This document shows, in pieces, positions 5,521-12,357 of a stretch of DNA of 13,202 bases (position 1 is the stretch's first letter; each line of letters opens with the position of its first letter). Origin of the DNA: Candidatus Vogelbacteria bacterium CG10_big_fil_rev_8_21_14_0_10_51_16 (GTDB lineage: Bacteria; Patescibacteriota; Minisyncoccia; Phycocordibacterales; JACRKE01). The position numbers and the translations under genes are program-made. The stretch covers positions 7,091 through 20,292 of the forward strand of contig PCYI01000018.1 in the NCBI GenBank assembly GCA_002774795.1, given 5' to 3'. The notes beneath the pieces are model-generated. The model was not told the DNA's origin and searched no databases. It saw nothing but the letters and a program-made list of their open reading frames with translations.

Positions 5521-5582
5521 CAAGGGTCACCGGTTCCGAAGCTCTATTCAGTGAGCTAAACAGAGCTTCGGAACCGGCCTTG
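5521..5582 (-). promoter_or_regulatory. Long hairpin in the 5' leader of the GC-rich operon
   Basis: CCGGTTCCGAAGCTCT (5530-5545) and its exact reverse complement (5562-5577) form a 16-bp stem with a 16-nt loop. CAAGG (5521-5525) and CCTTG (5578-5582) can add five pairs across a small internal loop. It lies about 40 nt into the predicted transcript, about 60 nt before the ribosome binding site of the 52-residue gene. A well-placed AAGGAAAAGGAA-ATG at 5587 sits at its outer base. No T-run follows, so it is not a simple terminator; an RNA-level control element is likely. Confidence 0.6.
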
Positions 5583-5625
5583 GTCATTTCCTTTTCCTTA
5601 TTTTGTGTACTTTGATGCTCATTAC

Positions 5626-5654
5626 AGTATTACATAACCACGGAAGACTGTCAA
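5626..5654 (-). promoter_or_regulatory. Sigma70-type promoter of the GC-rich operon
   Basis: On the minus strand a perfect TTGACA (5649-5654), 17-nt spacer, then AATACT (5626-5631) preceded by TGT, giving an extended -10. The predicted start near 5619 leaves a leader of about 160 nt before the 52-residue gene. This is the best-matching promoter in the window. Confidence 0.75.
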
Positions 5655-5691
5655 GTAGTGGGCTTTCCCCACTTCCTGGTGTTATCTGTTT

Positions 5692-5730
5692 TGAGGCTAC
5701 AGAAAAAGAGTTTTTCTGTAGCCTCATTTT
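5692..5730. terminator. 16-bp hairpin between the cyclase stop and the next promoter
   Basis: Bases 5692-5707 (TGAGGCTACAGAAAAA) and 5711-5726 are exact reverse complements around a 3-nt loop. TTTT follows on the plus strand (5727-5730); on the minus strand AAAC follows, so the tail favours the plus strand although the cyclase gene that ends at 5743 is on the minus strand. It probably insulates the cyclase transcript from the promoter at 5626-5654, possibly as a two-way or weak terminator. Confidence 0.55.
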
Positions 5731-5742
5731 ACCTTTCACACA

Positions 5743-7761
5743 TTACTTCGTCTTCAACTCATACACCCCGCCCCAGTGTTCGGGGGGATGTTCTTTAAAA
5801 TATCTTGCGCGCTCTGTAAGCGCTTTCGTCGGTCCATCGTCAGAGAGGGCAAGGATTTGTTCCCCGAGCTTAATGCATCCATCCCACGCGCCGCGATAGT
5901 ACAACTCTCTAAGTTCATTAAATCTTGTGAGTATCGGGCGCACCGTTTCCGCCTTGTCGCGATCCACGATCTGGAACACCCGTACCGGCATCTTCTTACC
6001 TTTTACCTTGATCTGGTCGAGCTCGCGCGTGACGATCTGTTCCCTCTCGAGTATCTCCTTTGGCAAGGCCGCGTAGGTGTATTCGCTCACCAAGATGTGA
6101 ATCCCATACGACTTGGTCTGCCCTTCGAGGCGCGAGGCGAGGTTGACCGCGTCGCCCATGACAGTGTAGTCGAAGCGTCGCTCCGAACCCATATTGCCCG
6201 CCGTCACCTTACCAGTGTTGATGCCGATACCGATGTCGATGACTAAGCCACCAGCCGCCTTGCTCTCGGCATTAAAGGCGTCCAGGGCCTCCACCATAAG
6301 GAGCGAAGCGCGCACTGCGTCTATGGCGTGCGTCTCGGTGCGAATGGGTGCTCCCCAAAAACCCATAATAGCGTCCCCGATATACTTATCAATCACTCCT
6401 CGCTCTTCAATGGTGATGTCGGTCATAACCGAAAGATAGCGGTTTAAAAAACTAACGAGCTCGGTGGGCGTGAGGGTCTCCGAGAGAGTGGTGAATCCGC
6501 GCACATCGGAGAAAAAAACTGTGGCCTCGTACTCGTCTCCGCCGAGCTTGACCTTGCTCGGATCAGCCAAAATCTCGGCAAGAACGTCGCGTGAGACATA
6601 TTTGGAAAAGGCATTTCGCATCTCCCGCCGTTCCCGCTCTACCGAAAGATAGCGGTAACCAAAGAGCGTGGCCGTGGCTAAAATCCAGGCCAACTGCAGA
6701 TGGAGAAAACTGACCAGCACCCCGCGGTTAAAAAGAAAGATGGTAAGAGGCAGATAGAGAAGACCAATGAGCACATTCACACCGACAGCAACGAGGGGTC
6801 GGCGCACAAAAAGAAAGAACAAGGCGGAGATGAGCGCGGCTAAAAGGAGCAGAGCCGCCATCGTCAAGGGCGCGAGAGGTACCAAGCGAGAACCGACGAG
6901 AAACATATTGGTGGCCTGAGCCTGGATCTCCACTCCACTCATAAGCGTGCCTCGTGAAAAAGGGGTGGCCTGCTCATCATGAAGGTCGGCGGCTGTGGCG
7001 CCGACAAAGACAATCTTTCCAGTCAGGGCCCGCAGAGCGGACGGCTCGCCATTGTAAAGGTCTACGAAGGAGAGTTGAGGCACCGTTCCCGGCGGACCGG
7101 CGTAGACAACGCGCGGAGTCGGGCCATAGTAGAGGCTCGGAGACAAACGCACCTTTTTGCCGGAGAGACGAGCTACCTCCGTGGCAAAGGCGGGAATCTC
7201 TTCGGCACCAACTTGGATGGCAAGGGGTAGTCGCCGCGCTGTCGCGTCTCGATCGAGAAGGAGATTGACGTGGCCAAGGTGAACCGCTTCGTGAGCAGTG
7301 AAACGAGAGAGTGGCTCTACCAGGCGAAGCTCTTGGTTGTCGCTCGTCATACCCCCGACCCGCGCGCCTCGCTCGCCCACCCCTTCAATGGGCATGACAA
7401 TGGGATAGGAGAGCCCTCGCAAGACGCGCTCAAGGGCGGCATCATCGGCCTCCCCGATTCGAGAGGGGTCCGCGAAGATAACGTCGAGGCCGACGGTCGC
7501 TGGGGCGACTGTCTGCAGATTGGCAAGGGCCTTCGCAAACACCTCGCGAGGCCAAGGCCATTGGCCGATAGTGGCGAGCGACTCATTGTCTATCGCGACA
7601 ATGACCAAGCTATCGTCCACTGGCCTCTCTGAAAAGAGCAGGTCTTCAAAGAGAAGCTGATAGCTCCCGAAATAGCCAAGCGCGTATGTGCCAACCACAA
7701 GTAGGCCGATGATGGCCGCGACGAGCAGCTGCGTAGCACCAGTTCTTAGTAATTCCTTCAC
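5743..7761 (-). CDS. CHASE2-domain class III adenylate/guanylate cyclase
   Basis: A 672-residue membrane sensor-cyclase making cAMP (or cGMP) from ATP (or GTP). Order: TM1 about 10-30; an extracytoplasmic CHASE2 sensor about 38-290 with DNESLATIGQWPWPRE and KIVFVGATAADLHD; three membrane helices near 298-319, 324-345 and 349-371; then a cytoplasmic cyclase domain about 410-600. Metal Asp residues are D419 (FFSDVRGF) and D463 (KYIGDAIMGFWGAP). Lys459 is the usual purine-contact Lys. YTVMGDAVNLASRLE supplies Thr533 where many cyclases have Asp, then Asn540 and Arg544 for catalysis, so the site looks complete and of the class IIIb (Thr) kind. A helical C-terminal tail (605-660) is usual in CHASE2 cyclases. 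The start is GTG at 7761, without a Shine-Dalgarno site. The FecR gene lies upstream on the same strand. No cyclic-nucleotide receptor is in the window. ATP versus GTP is not settled. Confidence 0.95.
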   Translation of the reverse strand: MKELLRTGATQLLVAAIIGLLVVGTYALGYFGSYQLLFEDLLFSERPVDDSLVIVAIDNESLATIGQWPWPREVFAKALANLQTVAPATVGLDVIFADPSRIGEADDAALERVLRGLSYPIVMPIEGVGERGARVGGMTSDNQELRLVEPLSRFTAHEAVHLGHVNLLLDRDATARRLPLAIQVGAEEIPAFATEVARLSGKKVRLSPSLYYGPTPRVVYAGPPGTVPQLSFVDLYNGEPSALRALTGKIVFVGATAADLHDEQATPFSRGTLMSGVEIQAQATNMFLVGSRLVPLAPLTMAALLLLAALISALFFLFVRRPLVAVGVNVLIGLLYLPLTIFLFNRGVLVSFLHLQLAWILATATLFGYRYLSVERERREMRNAFSKYVSRDVLAEILADPSKVKLGGDEYEATVFFSDVRGFTTLSETLTPTELVSFLNRYLSVMTDITIEERGVIDKYIGDAIMGFWGAPIRTETHAIDAVRASLLMVEALDAFNAESKAAGGLVIDIGIGINTGKVTAGNMGSERRFDYTVMGDAVNLASRLEGQTKSYGIHILVSEYTYAALPKEILEREQIVTRELDQIKVKGKKMPVRVFQIVDRDKAETVRPILTRFNELRELYYRGAWDGCIKLGEQILALSDDGPTKALTERARYFKEHPPEHWGGVYELKTK

Positions 7762-7778
7762 TATTTAAAAAGTGTGTC

Positions 7779-7808
7779 GTTATAGAAGCACGAAATTATA
7801 AATCTGAA
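7779..7808 (-). promoter_or_regulatory. Candidate promoter of the cyclase gene
   Basis: TTCAGA (7803-7808), 18-nt spacer and TATAAC (7779-7784) on the minus strand, with the GTG start 17 nt after the -10. The match is moderate, and the boxes overlap the heptamer repeat array, so chance is a real possibility. Confidence 0.3.
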
Positions 7809-7964
7809 GCACTTGTTTAAGCACGAAGCACGAAATCTGAAGCACGAAACAAATCAGAAGCAGTAAATCCTAAATATCCAAACACATTCCGTTTCTAATT
7901 TTCGTGCTTTGAGTTTAGTGCTTGTTTCGTGCTTCAGATTTCGTGCTTCATGTTTAGTAAATAT
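7785..7964. repeat. Heptamer-periodic repeat and long inverted repeat between cyclase and FecR genes
   Basis: The left half (7785-7882) divides in strict 7-nt register into units such as GAAGCAC, GAAATTA, TAAATCT, GAAGCAC, TTGTTTA, AGCACGA, AGCACGA, AATCTGA and AGCACGA. The right half (7902-7964) does the same with the complementary sense (TCGTGCT, TAGTGCT, TGTTTCG, TGCTTCA, GATTTCG, TGCTTCA). As a result 7825-7852 and 7922-7949 are perfect 28-bp inverted repeats with a 69-nt spacer. This accounts for most of the 265-nt gap; no gene is seen in it. Confidence 0.8.
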
Positions 7965-7991
7965 AACAGTGTGTACATTTTCAATTTTAAT

Positions 7992-8026
7992 CTGCCACCT
8001 ACTACCTGCCACCTGCCATCTACTCC
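7992..8026. repeat. Five heptamers abutting the FecR stop codon
   Basis: CTGCCAC, CTACTAC, CTGCCAC, CTGCCAT, CTACTCC, directly end to end, the last one touching the FecR stop at 8027. Inverted-sense units of the same consensus occur beyond the other end of the FecR gene at 9515-9535. Confidence 0.75.
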
Positions 8027-9427
8027 TTATATCGGCTCTCCAGCACTACCCCGTGACACAAAAAGCACCCTAAATATTGGGGTTTTGCCGAGAAAGCTGG
8101 CTCCACTTGTTGGCTCATTCCAGATAGCAACAACGCTTCCGGATGACTCTCCAAACTCCACTACCGAGGAGTCTAGCTTGGCGGTAAAAACTCCTCCAGC
8201 GGTGACGGATCCTATCGGCCCCACCACCTGCCACTTGGCTTCGCTGGTAACATCCTTTGTCTCGCCATTGTCGAGGCGAATGACCGCTCGCATTGGTATT
8301 TCCGCCCCTTCGGGAATGTCGCTCAAGGTTGCTCGCGAAACCACATCGAGACCAAGGACACCGGCTCCTTCCTCCTGACTATTCGTTCCCGTTGGTTGTG
8401 TTGATGCCGACTCCGCGCGCACGGGCACACTGGTCTCTGTTTGCAAAGCGGGAACGCGCGGGCTTTGGGCCGGACTCTTGGGTGCATCCCCTTCCCCGTT
8501 TGCGTCTCTCCTCTCATCCGAATCAGTATCTCGTATCACAGGTGCGACCACCTCGAGAGGGGCGCGGTGATTTTCGAGCGGAATGGCTTCTTGGAGCTGA
8601 AGAGCGGCTCGGGTGCGAATCTGCATGCGCAACTCCTCCCCAGACTTACCATCGCGCTTCCATTGGGCAATCTCGGCATCAAGTCCCTTGTCTGCTTGAG
8701 CATTATCTGTCACCCAAAGGTCGGCTGTAAACAAAATTGGGGCGACCTTGGCCTCAAACTTTACCGTGGCCGATGCCCGCGCTTGAGCCACCTCCTCCTC
8801 GCCGATGACGAGTATGCCTCCCTCTGAGACTAGTGCCGCTTCTTCTGATATTACCTTCTTCATTTGCGGGTCGCGCACAGAGACCGCCACCGAATTGCTG
8901 GCCGTGAAAATGGTGGCACTCTCCCCATCCACCTCGATATCAAAGGCGGTCCCCCGCACGGTGGCTACAGCGGTGGCCGTCTCTACCTCCCACTTGGAAT
9001 CAGGGGTGGCGAGCTCGACAATCTTCGACCACACGCGCCCGGCCTCAAGGGTAAAGCTGACCTTGGCAGTACCACTTTCGGCTTCGTACGAAGCTTCGCG
9101 AATATCAAGCACCGCTCCGTGCGTCATTCTCGCCTCCGAGCCATCAGAGAAATAGACGACGGCCGTGGTGGTCTCGTCGACTTCCAAGAGGCCGGGGACA
9201 GCAAGTCCGTCCCCTGAGCGGACCGTCCGCGGTTGCGACTCCTCTCTGGGTGTAAAAGTGGCATACCCACCCTCGCTTAATTGGATAACAGGCTTCTCGG
9301 CCAGTGTGGCCTCGAGCTCGACTGTCTTTTCCGCATTTTCACCACCAATACCACCGAAAGCAAACCACGCCCCCACCGCGAGGAGAACGACCAATAAAAG
9401 CAGTAAAAGGTATCCTTTTGTATTCAT
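8027..9427 (-). CDS. Membrane-anchored FecR-domain protein with Ig-like C-terminus
   Basis: 466 residues. One hydrophobic segment (6-26) after MNTKGY is a signal anchor, placing the rest outside the membrane. A FecR-like domain spans about 65-190: SDGSEARMTHGAVLDI, LEAGRVWSKI and ATAVATVRGTAFDIEVDG are its typical strands. A Lys/Glu-rich stretch (220-285) with ADLWVTDNAQADKG follows, then a disordered Pro/Ser/Thr linker (295-352) and a likely bacterial Ig-like (Big_2) domain (359-437) with DVTSEAKWQVV and VTAGGVFTA. Classical FecR proteins regulate sigma factors from the membrane; this one lacks a cytoplasmic regulatory domain and no sigma factor is nearby, so it is more likely a structural or ligand-sensing surface protein. 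It lies upstream of the CHASE2 cyclase on the same strand, a pairing I recall elsewhere, and may cooperate with it. ATG start, no Shine-Dalgarno site. Confidence 0.88.
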   Translation of the reverse strand: MNTKGYLLLLLLVVLLAVGAWFAFGGIGGENAEKTVELEATLAEKPVIQLSEGGYATFTPREESQPRTVRSGDGLAVPGLLEVDETTTAVVYFSDGSEARMTHGAVLDIREASYEAESGTAKVSFTLEAGRVWSKIVELATPDSKWEVETATAVATVRGTAFDIEVDGESATIFTASNSVAVSVRDPQMKKVISEEAALVSEGGILVIGEEEVAQARASATVKFEAKVAPILFTADLWVTDNAQADKGLDAEIAQWKRDGKSGEELRMQIRTRAALQLQEAIPLENHRAPLEVVAPVIRDTDSDERRDANGEGDAPKSPAQSPRVPALQTETSVPVRAESASTQPTGTNSQEEGAGVLGLDVVSRATLSDIPEGAEIPMRAVIRLDNGETKDVTSEAKWQVVGPIGSVTAGGVFTAKLDSSVVEFGESSGSVVAIWNEPTSGASFLGKTPIFRVLFVSRGSAGEPI

Positions 9428-9514
9428 AAAAATAAGAGATTACGGAAAAAACGAAGCGATGTATGTAATGGGCTCAAGTGTAGCGCGTTCAGACCGAAGG
9501 GGCAATCGGGAATA

Positions 9515-9615
9515 GGCAGTAGGCGGTAGGTAGTAGGGGGAAAATCCAGTTTCCAGTTTCCAGTTCCTAATTCCTGACTCCTACGCCCTACGGCCTGTGC
9601 CCTACGGCCTAGTTC
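9515..9615. repeat. Heptanucleotide tandem arrays upstream of the FecR gene
   Basis: Two blocks. 9515-9535 reads GGCAGTA, GGCGGTA, GGTAGTA. 9546-9615 holds ten contiguous heptamers: CCAGTTT, CCAGTTT, CCAGTTC, CTAATTC, CTGACTC, CTACGCC, CTACGGC, CTGTGCC, CTACGGC, CTAGTTC. Units vary but the 7-nt period never slips. The rest of the 212-nt FecR-adenosyltransferase gap shows no gene and no clear promoter. Confidence 0.8.
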
Positions 9616-9639
9616 TAACCCTACGCCCCATCTCCCGTG

Positions 9640-10218
9640 CTAATACAGTGGTGCCTTTTCCTGATGACCAGCTTGATGGTTGACATAACGAGAAAGAGCG
9701 TAAAGAGCGGAAGAAACTCTGTTTATATAAACAAGGGTGTTCGCCCGAGGCTGGCCGGCCTCAAGTCCTGTCATGGCGCCATCGTGACGAAAAGAGACCA
9801 GCCGGCGCTCCGCCGTACGCGCGACCGTCCGCGCCACATCGAGAGTGGCGGAGAGCTCGGAGCCCCCGGCAAGAAAGAAAGTGGTGATGGGCGGAAGCTC
9901 GCGCTCAATGGCTTCTACCAAACTTTCAAGCCAAGAGATGTTTTCCTGGGTGAGATGCTTATCCGCTCCCACCACCTCCGCTTGAATCACAAAAAGGTCT
10001 TGTTGCATTTGCTCGAGCGCGGAAGCAATGGTTGAGATAGGGGCGCCCGGAGGAAGTGCCGTGTCACTCGCGCGCACCTTTGCGAGCCCAAGGAGGGCGT
10101 TCGCCTCATCCAAAACGCCCAACGCCTCCACCCGCAGGGCGCTCTTCGGGTACTGCTGGGCCGAGCCGAAAAAGGTGGTCATTCCTTTGTCGCCCTTACC
10201 AGTGTAGAGATTAGACAT
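9640..10218 (-). CDS. ATP:cob(I)alamin adenosyltransferase, PduO/MMAB type
   Basis: 192 residues forming a four-to-five-helix bundle that transfers the adenosyl group of ATP to cob(I)alamin, giving coenzyme B12; cytoplasmic trimer in this family. The N-terminal ATP-binding motif YTGKGDKGMTT is at 5-15. VLDEANALLG (35-44) carries the Asp of the conserved salt bridge. FFLAGGSELSATLDVARTVARTAERR (two parts, 114-139) carries Arg130, Arg134, Glu137 and Arg138. YINRVSSALYALSR is at 164-177. Where the family normally reads RRAER, this has R134-T135-AER, losing one Arg known to matter in the human enzyme. No cobalamin synthesis or B12-dependent enzyme gene is in the window, so it would serve salvaged B12. 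ATG at 10218 lacks a ribosome binding site; TAAACT lies 6 nt upstream. Confidence 0.93.
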   Translation of the reverse strand: MSNLYTGKGDKGMTTFFGSAQQYPKSALRVEALGVLDEANALLGLAKVRASDTALPPGAPISTIASALEQMQQDLFVIQAEVVGADKHLTQENISWLESLVEAIERELPPITTFFLAGGSELSATLDVARTVARTAERRLVSFRHDGAMTGLEAGQPRANTLVYINRVSSALYALSRYVNHQAGHQEKAPLY

Positions 10219-10221
10219 GTA

Positions 10222-10419
10222 AATAGTTTAGTTCTTCTGGCTTTCCTGTGGGATTAAGTGTGGTTGCTCCCTCCCCTGCCTAAGGGGAGGGCTGGGGTGG
10301 GGTGGGAGGGGTGGGGTTGTAGTTGAGCCACATACAAGCACCAATCTACCCCCTCCCAACCTCCCCCTGGCTAGGGGGAGGGGAACTACCCACAGGAAAC
10401 CCAGAATACCCAATAGTTT
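10222..10419. mobile_element. MITE-like inverted-repeat element with 8-bp flanking direct repeat
   Basis: TTCTGGCTTTCCTGTGGG (10235-10252) matches the reverse complement of 10389-10406 at 17 of 18 positions. Inside lie two palindromes: CCCTCCCC/GGGGAGGG (10269-10291) and CCTCCCCC/GGGGGAGG (10360-10381). The purine-rich 10291-10316 can also pair with the pyrimidine-rich 10349-10367. AATAGTTT occurs on both outer sides (10222-10229 and 10412-10419), like a target duplication. There is no coding capacity: the ORF through it is a translation of the palindromes. It fills half of the 362-nt gap between the helicase and adenosyltransferase genes and touches the start region of the latter. Confidence 0.5.
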
Positions 10420-10429
10420 TAACACACAA

Positions 10430-10500
10430 GGCAGTCGGCAGTATGCAGTAGGAAATGCAATTGGTACAAAAACTACTTACAAAAACTACTGCCGACTGCC
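10430..10500. repeat. Inverted and tandem repeats downstream of the helicase gene
   Basis: GGCAGTCGGCAGTA (10430-10443) is inverted exactly at 10487-10500. The left arm is again heptameric (GGCAGTC, GGCAGTA, TGCAGTA). Between the arms ACAAAAACTACT occurs twice (10466-10477 and 10479-10490). The 14-bp stem could end the helicase transcript, but no T-run follows it on the minus strand. Nothing recognisable lies in 10501-10580. Confidence 0.6.
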
Positions 10501-10580
10501 CAGAGACTGTTCACCTTATTGATACGAGCACAAGTATTGAGCGTAGCAAACTTACAACTAAAAACGAAGAGGTTGCAAAA

Positions 10581-12356
10581 TCATTTGGCGACAGACCCCC
10601 AAAGAAACAGTCGGACCAAGCGAATCTCATCGTAGTTGTAGGCGACGCCGAGCTTGCTTTTGACGGGGCCGAGGTGGCGTTCAGGATTACTCTTGGCCGT
10701 GGCCAAGAAAGCGTCGGCAATCTTTTTAAAGCGGGCGGGGGTGAAGGCCTCCTTTTTCAAGTAGTCAATATCAATATTCTTGTCTTCTTCGCGAAGGGTC
10801 TCGAGATGACTCACAATAGTACCAAGTGTAAGCTTCCTTTCCGCGGCAATCTCCTGGAGTGATTTCTTCTCAAGGATAAACTGCTTGGTGACTTGTGGCG
10901 AGGCCACCTTTTTCTCTTTTTTTTCTTTTTTTGCCCCCACCTTCCCTCCACAGGCGTAAACGAAGTTCGAATGCATGGTGGCGAGGGTCTCCGCTTCAAG
11001 TTCGGCAAACTGCCGCTCGGCTGTCGTGGAGGCTTCGCGAAAGTCGTGGTCGCGAGCGAGCACGAGAGGGTGCACCTTGAAAGCCCGCTCATTCCAACCA
11101 AGGAGATGCAGGCCCTCGAGGCGACGCACACGCGAAAGGGCCACATACCCCTGCCCGTACTCAAACACCTGCGAGAGGTCCATAATGGCCTCGTCGAGAC
11201 TCACCCCCTGACTCTTATGCACCGTCATGGCCCAAGCAAGGCGCAAGGGTAGCTGGCTCACGCGGGCGCGCACTTTGCCATCCTCCTCTACTGTCCAGTC
11301 CATCGGCTCCACTCTGATACGCTTGCCGGTGCGCGTCTCCACCACGGGCGTAGCAAGTCCCAGGCCAAAAGAACCGCCACCGGCCCCTTCAATCTTCACC
11401 ACCGTTCCCAAGGTACCATTTACAAAGCCCTCCATCGGCTTATTCTTGGTAAACATCACCTTGGCCCCCACCTTGAGCCCGAGTTCCTCGGGTGAGAGGC
11501 ATCCCTTTTTAAGGGCCACCACCAGCTTCTCGGGGCCGTCCGCTGTCATGGCGAAATCGTAGCGCTGGCCGGAGAGCTTCTCAAGCTCGGTCGCGTTCAC
11601 CCTGTCCACGTCCACGTTGTGGGAATAGAGCTTGGGCGCACCGGCGGGCATCTGTTCGCGGGTAATACGGCGAGTGGCAAGCACTTCTAGGTGCTCTTCG
11701 TCAAATCTGTCGCCGCGCACAGCCGCGAGGAGCTCGAGAAAGCGGTCATCGTCTTGGCGATGCTGTTCGGTAAGGTAGCAAGGCACAAGACTCACTCTCT
11801 CCCAGACCGAGCTTTCGTAGGCAAAACGGGCAGTCTTGCTCTTTTCTTCGTCACCAAACAAGAGTTGAACTTCGGCCTCGTCTTGGTTTTTAAGGTCTGG
11901 CATTTGGACTCTCTCCTTCTGCACCGGCGGCAATTGAAAAAAGTCACCCACGAGCACCACCTGCAGACCGCCAAAAGGGTCGTGGTTGCGTCGCACCCCG
12001 CGACAGACGGCGTCCACCATCTCAAGCACGTTCGGGCCCAGCATCGACACCTCGTCTATAATGAGCAGTTTTGTCTTGCCGATGCGCCGAGCCACATACT
12101 CGCTCGAGGTAATCTTGTCGAGGGTGTAGTCGTCGAGCTGGTCGCGAATGCCTATGCCCGACCACGAGTGGATAGTCATGCCCCCGATGTGGGTGGCGGC
12201 GATGCCGGTCGAGGCGGTGATGGCGGGCTCGATACCGCGCTCCCGTAAATAGCGCACGTAGGCATTCACGGTGTAGGATTTCCCCGCTCCCGGCTCCCCC
12301 GTCAAAAAGACGTTCGCGCCGGTCTTCAAAATATCGAGTGCTTGCGCTTGGGTCAT
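10581..12356 (-). CDS. PIF1-like SF1B DNA helicase with C-terminal helix-turn-helix
   Basis: 591 residues. An ATP-driven 5'-to-3' DNA helicase by family. Walker A GEPGAGKS is at 20-27, Walker B LLIIDE at 97-102, GDFFQLPP at 137-144, the QHR motif at 198-200, a UvrD_C_2-like segment LAWAMTVHKSQGVSL at 373-387, and GYVALSRVRRLEGLHL at 403-418. A Lys-rich linker (475-484) leads to about 486-575, where KQFILEKKSLQEIAAERKL and TIVSHLETL match the HTH_40/RQC-associated winged-helix type, a fusion seen in bacterial PIF1-like proteins. All ATPase motifs are intact. Its ATG overlaps the NYN stop as ATGA, so it is translated from the NYN transcript. The first 23 codons are repeated 744 bp upstream (13033-13101). 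Roles may include replication fork or G-quadruplex processing; the specific substrate is not shown. Confidence 0.95.
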   Translation of the reverse strand: MTQAQALDILKTGANVFLTGEPGAGKSYTVNAYVRYLRERGIEPAITASTGIAATHIGGMTIHSWSGIGIRDQLDDYTLDKITSSEYVARRIGKTKLLIIDEVSMLGPNVLEMVDAVCRGVRRNHDPFGGLQVVLVGDFFQLPPVQKERVQMPDLKNQDEAEVQLLFGDEEKSKTARFAYESSVWERVSLVPCYLTEQHRQDDDRFLELLAAVRGDRFDEEHLEVLATRRITREQMPAGAPKLYSHNVDVDRVNATELEKLSGQRYDFAMTADGPEKLVVALKKGCLSPEELGLKVGAKVMFTKNKPMEGFVNGTLGTVVKIEGAGGGSFGLGLATPVVETRTGKRIRVEPMDWTVEEDGKVRARVSQLPLRLAWAMTVHKSQGVSLDEAIMDLSQVFEYGQGYVALSRVRRLEGLHLLGWNERAFKVHPLVLARDHDFREASTTAERQFAELEAETLATMHSNFVYACGGKVGAKKEKKEKKVASPQVTKQFILEKKSLQEIAAERKLTLGTIVSHLETLREEDKNIDIDYLKKEAFTPARFKKIADAFLATAKSNPERHLGPVKSKLGVAYNYDEIRLVRLFLWGSVAK

Positions 12357-12357
12357 G
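12289..12357 (-). repeat. Direct repeat, copy A (start of the helicase gene)
   Basis: 69 bp covering the first codons of the helicase gene plus one base upstream; identical to 13033-13101 at 67 of 69 positions. Both differences fall in codon 4 (GCG Ala here, TCC Ser there). The copies are exactly 744 bp apart and bracket the NYN gene and its promoter. Confidence 0.95.

Noticed and set aside
4781..5587. 268-residue minus-strand ORF across the GC-rich operon
   Set aside because: Ser/Arg/Pro-rich composition without structure; it is the open shadow frame of two coherent genes in high-GC DNA. Only its start region is kept, as a leader feature.
7785..7964. CRISPR array or integron-like array
   Set aside because: Units are 7 nt and contiguous; there are no 25-40-nt repeats with unique spacers and no cas genes.
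10228..10425. 65-residue minus-strand ORF rich in Pro, Gly and Leu
   Set aside because: It translates the palindromic G/C element at 10235-10406; no independent coding signal.
10455..10862. 135-residue plus-strand ORF at the helicase 3' end
   Set aside because: Two thirds of it is antisense to the helicase C-terminus and the rest lies in the repeat-bearing gap; no ribosome binding site or family.
11691..12248. 185-residue plus-strand ORF inside the helicase gene
   Set aside because: Antisense shadow of a gene with all SF1B helicase motifs.
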